From: Oscillospiraceae bacterium | GTDB taxonomy: Bacteria; Bacillota_A; Clostridia; Oscillospirales; JAAYXM01 | Assembly: GCA_017408185.1 (NCBI GenBank) | Contig: JAFQVE010000553.1 | Coordinates: forward strand, 1-8,262 | DNA: 8,262 bases | Reading direction: 5' to 3' | In this document: positions 6,501 through 8,262 of the stretch, in pieces | Position numbering within the stretch: position 1 is the first letter of the stretch | Layout: each line of letters starts with the position of its first letter | The notes under the pieces: generated by a model | Told to the model about the DNA's origin: nothing | Databases searched by the model: none | The model's input: the letters and a program-made list of their open reading frames with translations, nothing else | Made by a program: the position numbers and the translations under genes

Positions 6501-8262
6501 TCATCAATCGGTGAATCGGTCGATGATCCGTCCGAAATATATACACCTACCTCGCAGCCTTCCTTGTGCATTCCGTGTTCAACATACATCGTATAGATGC
6601 CATCCGCAGGAACATTTATGACAAATGAAGCCCATCTGTTCTGTCCGATGCAAAGACCTGAATTTGTATATGAAAACGCCCAGTTGGGAGTTTCCTGATC
6701 CTGGGAATTTGCAACATAGCCCCAGAAGTTATCATTACTTTCAAGTGTCATTTCCGCAAAAGCAGGCTTTGAAGTGATGTTTGCTGCAGAAACAGAAGCA
6801 AGGTTATAATATGCTTTGTATCCTGTTTTTTCTGTGGAGTCAACTATAAACGGAACTTCATAGGTGAGTGCCCGTTCTCCGACAGAAAGAGTTACCTTTA
6901 TTGTTATTCTTCCGTCTTTGAGTCCTGTGATTTTTCCATTTTCATCAATGCTTACCACAGAAGCATCGGACGGCTCATATGAATATACAACATCTCGCGA
7001 AATGGTTTCACCTTTGTTCATCCAGCCATCCGCCAAGACATAGGCTGTTTCTCCCGGTTTGATTTCCTTTTTAGATGTTGTTACGGTTGCATACATAACC
7101 GCAGAAGCAGAAGTATCTTTTCCTTCAAGTAAAAGCTTGTGAGGATATTGACCGTATGAACCGCTCTTTGTTCCTGTTGAACGGAATATGAGATAATATT
7201 CTCCTGCAGCGGGAATAGTTATATTAGCCGTATCACTTTCTGCATCATATATGTTTACAGACTCCGCTCCAGTGTTAAAATAGCAGATATCTTTAAAAAG
7301 ATTTATCTTATCTTCGTTTGAATCCACTAATTTAACATTTGAAATATCAGCAGATGCCGGGATAAGGAACACATCTCCCACACCACCGGTTTTAGCATTT
7401 TGGTGATAGAGAAGCTTTGCATTGTATTTTCCGACATAAGGAATATTGAGTTTGATTGCACCGAAATCCTCCGTATCATACATAGCTATATATATGCCAT
7501 ATGCCGATACGGTTTTGATTGTTGTTCCGCTTACGTTTACATATTCCCACGTTCCGTTTGTATTGTCATAACCTGCGTTGTTATAGCCAAGTGTAAGAGA
7601 ATCCGATGTTTTGCCGTCTATCTGATTGAAATCATATGTGAATGACGGTGCATCGGGAAGCGGATTTGTTACCTTCAGCGAAACAGTTTTTGTACTTTTA
7701 TGAGTGCCGCAATTGGCTGTTATGACTATTTCAGCCGTGCCTGCAGAAATTGCCGTAACATTTCCGTCTGCATCAACCACGGCAACATCTGTGTTTTTGG
7801 AAACATAGCTATATGTAACCTCTCCGGGTAACGCTCCGCCATCCGACATTTCTGCTGAGACGGTAATAGCCGTCGTTTCTCCGACTTCAATTGAAGTCAC
7901 TACGAAAGAAGATGAAATCTGCAAGCCTCTCGGAGTGAGGTTCAGACTTGTCGGGAGGAAATACTGGAAGGTCTTTGTATTTCCGCTTGCCTGAATTGCC
8001 TCATTCTCACCATTCGGAATCATTATAAGATAATATCTTCCCGAAGCAAGCGTTATCGGTGCAAACTTATCCGAACCGCTTCCACCGTTTCCGTAAGAAT
8101 CCACCGTTCCGATATAATACTTTTTATCGAGAGTCTTCACATAGTCAGAAAGCGTTGCATTTGTCGGAGCAGTATCACCTTTCGGAACGATATACAAATC
8201 CACAATAGGACCGACTGCGAATTTTGAATAATTCATAGTCGGGATAAATTCTCCGCCCTTTG
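551..8262 (-). CDS. Giant cell-surface heparinase II/III-family polysaccharide lyase with CBM-like/Big_2 stalk and C-terminal SLH anchor (5' partial)
   Basis: Likely an extracellular lyase that cleaves uronic-acid polysaccharides by beta-elimination while bound to the cell wall. Numbering from the ATG at 8236 gives 2,561 residues. Order: four beta-rich modules (to 105, 198-374, 472-644, 738-941), Big_2-like Ig domains (about 106-190, 378-467, 646-730, 943-1030, 1033-1123), helical toroid (about 1130-1690) with a CxxC/CxxC insert (C1197, C1200, C1229, C1232), heparinase beta-sandwich (about 1700-2030), unassigned beta region (about 2030-2250), He_PIG-like Ig (2256-2343), Gly/Ala and Pro/Thr linker, three SLH domains (2384-2556). 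Candidate catalytic or metal residues are Y1572, H1744, H1746, D1764 and H1787. The ATG at 8236 is not the true start: the frame stays open to the window edge (KGGEFIPT before the Met), there is no well-spaced ribosome site and no signal peptide, and repeat homology runs through the Met. No partner gene is visible. The family call is firm; the substrate (heparin-, alginate- or chondroitin-like, or other) is unknown. Confidence 0.96.
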   Translation of the reverse strand, partial: KGGEFIPTMNYSKFAVGPIVDLYIVPKGDTAPTNATLSDYVKTLDKKYYIGTVDSYGNGGSGSDKFAPITLASGRYYLIMIPNGENEAIQASGNTKTFQYFLPTSLNLTPRGLQISSSFVVTSIEVGETTAITVSAEMSDGGALPGEVTYSYVSKNTDVAVVDADGNVTAISAGTAEIVITANCGTHKSTKTVSLKVTNPLPDAPSFTYDFNQIDGKTSDSLTLGYNNAGYDNTNGTWEYVNVSGTTIKTVSAYGIYIAMYDTEDFGAIKLNIPYVGKYNAKLLYHQNAKTGGVGDVFLIPASADISNVKLVDSNEDKINLFKDICYFNTGAESVNIYDAESDTANITIPAAGEYYLIFRSTGTKSGSYGQYPHKLLLEGKDTSASAVMYATVTTSKKEIKPGETAYVLADGWMNKGETISRDVVYSYEPSDASVVSIDENGKITGLKDGRITIKVTLSVGERALTYEVPFIVDSTEKTGYKAYYNLASVSAANITSKPAFAEMTLESNDNFWGYVANSQDQETPNWAFSYTNSGLCIGQNRWASFVINVPADGIYTMYVEHGMHKEGCEVGVYISDGSSTDSPIDDAYYVGSFNTLAANADDFKTLNANPSYIANVNLKKGLNRVAFRAPKSSGNAFAVAGNIILDGGEDTLLMYADMDISEGGKVTLSGKMSDGSAADLTRAEVKYHSSNPEIIEIPVKGNALIIKALGEATITADISLSEKGAVTVMKKITVTKLPEAFPGIDVEYNFYERNMSWDPVNNPPEGFDAATYPGDIRGITYDYTGTDGVGNWQYGMVGGNAAWTPKYGQIFMYEGAADNPAKYLRMQLPKVNDWIALDIKVPAKGRYIAEFLHSVQSTYATKSDIFIIPKNDTTDTWEEITELLKTETPLGTANYYDKTVVGYESKTIEFGEIQFENAGEYRLVFKRCADSVYGYDFPKKLTLYGKNDMHYIDMYIDKDKLEFNETTKINITASRLDGSVLSPDDYTLTVSSSDPAVAAVSADGIVKGTGDGTATISVKIEDKAGNIVSDEFVVTAVDNTPIIGSSLSVKDTLYEDETADISWILERESGNSVVIPAESITYTYSGDGAVSIDTTGVICGKKTGTVEITANTTFRGEKMTAAATVLVVVDDRKREPTYYTYEKREAIAENVSKYDWAKSQMRSAENQAEKYLNSYMAIYEQLPGEGIPRSVRASLKDDPNAYFCRYCGTDLTAKYAGGLVSGFTVNVIARPWKIQCQECKRIFPSNDFESFFELGRDKQGYFDVARARQLHHEMLFHNDGEVCSCEVPTEEYSDAWYEFYGYGNPEGYLYNELYSELCAPSKPATYNTDPRTKEAVDGARWGVDDGFGYRPGRMATKTCEEIHTYIAVYNRELHAEMEDALLYFTRAYLFSGDAKYGRAGAILTDRLADIYPSYDLEGIDGIKYAHNDGNRGVGKIFGCISEANYTQRNALACDAFFPMLEDKTVIEFLSSEAARRGLENDKSTPEKIWDNWERGILDEIYYAMQRRQINGNFGMKQNALASAAIVRDREPLTTEMIKWIYTTDTVPNDWHKATGGDLMTQLIDVVDRDGVNNESNPNYNAIIIQNLYVVAEILSYYKGEGDYNLYENPKFAELFVGLIPFFTTENKTLAIGDGGGTANVGGLEYITYYYDAFDYLKDTVYGPQIANYMYMRNGFTAEGLSYGIFKKNPERLEKEVLEHITPNMKTESKNLTGYGLAILRDGIRTKKVTSQTAQNTLRDMWIYYGGTSLSHKHRDTLTLGMDAYGFDIAPDLGEPEQKTYQPNRFQWVRTTISHNTVLVNEKEQPNYAVNGNPLHFEDAGAVKIMDIEAPGVYDETSQYRRTAVMIEASDDVSYTVDFFRVKGGKHHTYSFHSQAENAIPLSGLDFTTKWDENGNYITGAQVAKETGEYEMSFWNDKNEFVTESVTKQAGEYIGSYADISLEPGQDPNSPWIGSYETVYPRGYSWFGKVRRDTELENGTFSVEFDVKDYRKASISSDGVKLRMTQLNDFIPDEVVIAAGYVPNRTVNLVMPRTLDYVLVTRESDKELDTLYTTVFEPYKNTPYIKEMKAVDISTDDTLGSDDVARAVKVIHESGRVDYVVFATNNKAAYTVTDGEFSFAFRGAIGVLSRNGDAADASIIYRYVSDGDIIGTETGSVASYNGTVAGFSRDLTFENYIDVNLECDDVRSLVGKFINIKNDGVRNGSFEIDGATKLSDGVVRLDIGTTSLIRGHVDKTDFESGYVYDIAENQRFTIPMSFKDEKNPDVENPGELSVTAGSLIELSIQASSEISDVTLEYIGETLPRGASLDSETGTFSWKPTSSQVGENHIAITVRDSDGRANTIHFTIAVYGATTGGGAGAGGAGGAGSGTGTTPGTTEPEKPSTETPEETARFTDLGAHAWAKDAINSLADEGIIKGTSENTFSPAANITRADFAILLVRAFKLESDNTENFSDVSDSDYFAKELAIARNEGIVGGIGDNKYAPKNNITRQDMMVIVYRALTKLGVKLESADVDYADFTEVADYAEDAVKALITSGLVNGKNGKIAPTEYTTRAEVAVLLKRILDYTSK
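569..1087 (-). other. Three SLH cell-wall anchoring domains
   Basis: Residues about 2384-2433, 2443-2493 and 2507-2556, ending five residues before the stop. Each has the SLH pattern: FxDL/FSDV/FTEV opening, an aromatic or charged helix (WAKDAINSLADEGIIKG; YFAKELAIARNEGIVGG; YAEDAVKALITSGLVNG), then FSPAANITRAD, YAPKNNITRQD and IAPTEYTTRAE. The TRAE-like motif is TRAD (2422), TRQD (2481) and TRAE (2544). SLH trimers bind pyruvylated secondary cell-wall polymers of Gram-positive bacteria, so the protein is expected to be exported and held non-covalently on the wall. The matching export signal must lie outside the window. Confidence 0.93.
1142..1471 (-). other. He_PIG-like Ig domain and flexible Gly/Ala-Pro/Thr linker before the SLH block
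   Basis: Residues 2256-2343 resemble a putative-Ig (He_PIG) domain: LPRGASLDSETGTFSWKPTS is close to the classic pattern in which 'LP.G.s.d..tG..sw.Pt' is followed by a strand such as HIAITVRDSDG. It is followed by GGGAGAGGAGGAGSGTGT (about 2347-2364) and a Thr/Pro/Glu stretch to about 2383. The DNA of the Gly/Ala part (about 1142-1207) is an imprecise GC-rich repeat, prone to length change. It probably acts as a flexible hinge between the enzyme and the wall anchor. Confidence 0.75.
2147..4849 (-). other. Catalytic core: heparinase II/III-type alpha/alpha toroid plus beta-sandwich
   Basis: Residues about 1130-2030 of the large protein. The helical lead-in (AIAENVSKYDWAKSQMRSAE, from 1139) and the toroid end near 1690, where the Hepar_II_III-like sandwich starts at GYGLAILRDG. 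In structurally known families of this fold (PL12, PL15, PL17, PL21) the active site lies between toroid and sandwich, with a Tyr and His/Asn residues. Here Y1572 in the motif NNESNPNY fits the toroid Tyr. H1744 and H1746 in SHKHRD fit the paired sandwich histidines. H1746, D1764 (in APDLGEP) and H1787 (in SHNTV) fit the structural zinc site of Pedobacter heparinase II (H408, D425, H464). The assignment rests on motif order and spacing recalled from the family, not on an alignment. The PL family number and the substrate are not determined. Confidence 0.85.
4541..4648 (-). other. Zinc-ribbon-like four-cysteine insert at the front of the catalytic domain
   Basis: Residues 1197-1232 contain CRYC and, 28 residues later, CQEC, followed by KRIFPSNDFESFF. 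Two CxxC knuckles at this distance are the usual spacing of a structural zinc ribbon. A similar block (two CxxC pairs, a Trp-Lys-Ile before the second pair, then F-P-S-N-D) is, to my recollection, shared by many Clostridia and Planctomycetes proteins annotated as heparinase II/III, so it is probably part of the enzyme fold rather than a nucleic-acid-binding domain. A second cysteine pair, CSC at 1276-1278, lies nearby and may be a further ligand or a redox-sensitive site. Metal binding is inferred. Confidence 0.7.
4868..8262 (-). repeat. Protein-level tandem array: CBM-like beta module + Big_2 Ig domain, four units plus one extra Big_2
   Basis: The N-terminal 1,123 residues are a repeating stalk. 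The beta modules share an aromatic opening (FTYDFNQ at 199, VEYNFYE at 739), a middle strand ending in hydrophobic-Pro (DLYIVP at 13, DVFLIP at 288, DIFIIP at 857), and a closing strand (GRYYLIM at 66, GEYYLIF at 345, GEYRLVF at 912), then LEGKD or LYGKN. The third unit (472-644) is the most divergent: it has GIYTMYVEHG, GVYISDG and NIILDGGED at matching places. Each is followed by a Big_2 domain with the typical core, such as VVDADGNVTAISAGTA (153), SIDENGKITGLKDG (429), AVSADGIVKGTGDG (992) and SIDTTGVICGKKTG (1084). Units 4 and 5 of the Ig series are back to back. The likely role is glycan binding and spacing of the enzyme from the wall; sugar binding is inferred from the layout only. Confidence 0.75.

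Overview
The window is dominated by one very large minus-strand gene. It reads in from the right edge, so its 5' end is missing, and stops at position 551. About 550 bases at the left end carry no convincing complete gene. The visible protein exceeds 2,560 residues. It is a modular, surface-anchored heparinase II/III-type polysaccharide lyase ending in three S-layer homology (SLH) domains. SLH anchoring, stacked Big_2-type Ig domains, moderate GC and a low-GC coding style suggest a Gram-positive anaerobe of the Clostridia, probably from a gut, rumen or similar fibre-rich habitat. This is inference from architecture; no rRNA or other taxonomic marker is present.

Layout of the large protein, N to C: four copies (the first cut by the window edge) of a beta-rich, carbohydrate-binding-like module, each followed by a Big_2 domain; one further tandem Big_2; a helical lead-in; a four-cysteine zinc-ribbon-like insert; an alpha/alpha toroid; a heparinase II/III C-terminal beta-sandwich with the SHKHRD and SHNTV motifs; an unassigned beta-rich region; a putative Ig (He_PIG-like) domain; a Gly/Ala then Pro/Thr linker; and three SLH domains. 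The inferred job is to hold a uronic-acid polysaccharide lyase on the cell wall and present it on a long, sugar-binding stalk. The substrate cannot be read from the sequence.

The left 550 bases hold two rho-independent terminator hairpins. One (about 108-148) faces right and ends a plus-strand transcript entering from outside the window. The other (516-546) lies just behind the lyase stop codon. The transcripts therefore converge, leaving an apparently untranscribed gap of about 370 bases. That gap contains ordered short repeats: three tandem 10-mers, two tandem 11-mers, a 6-bp-stem palindrome, and a cluster of seven GGGAA/TTCCC pentamers. This looks more like a protein-binding or recombination (attachment-type) site than coding DNA, but no integrase is visible here.
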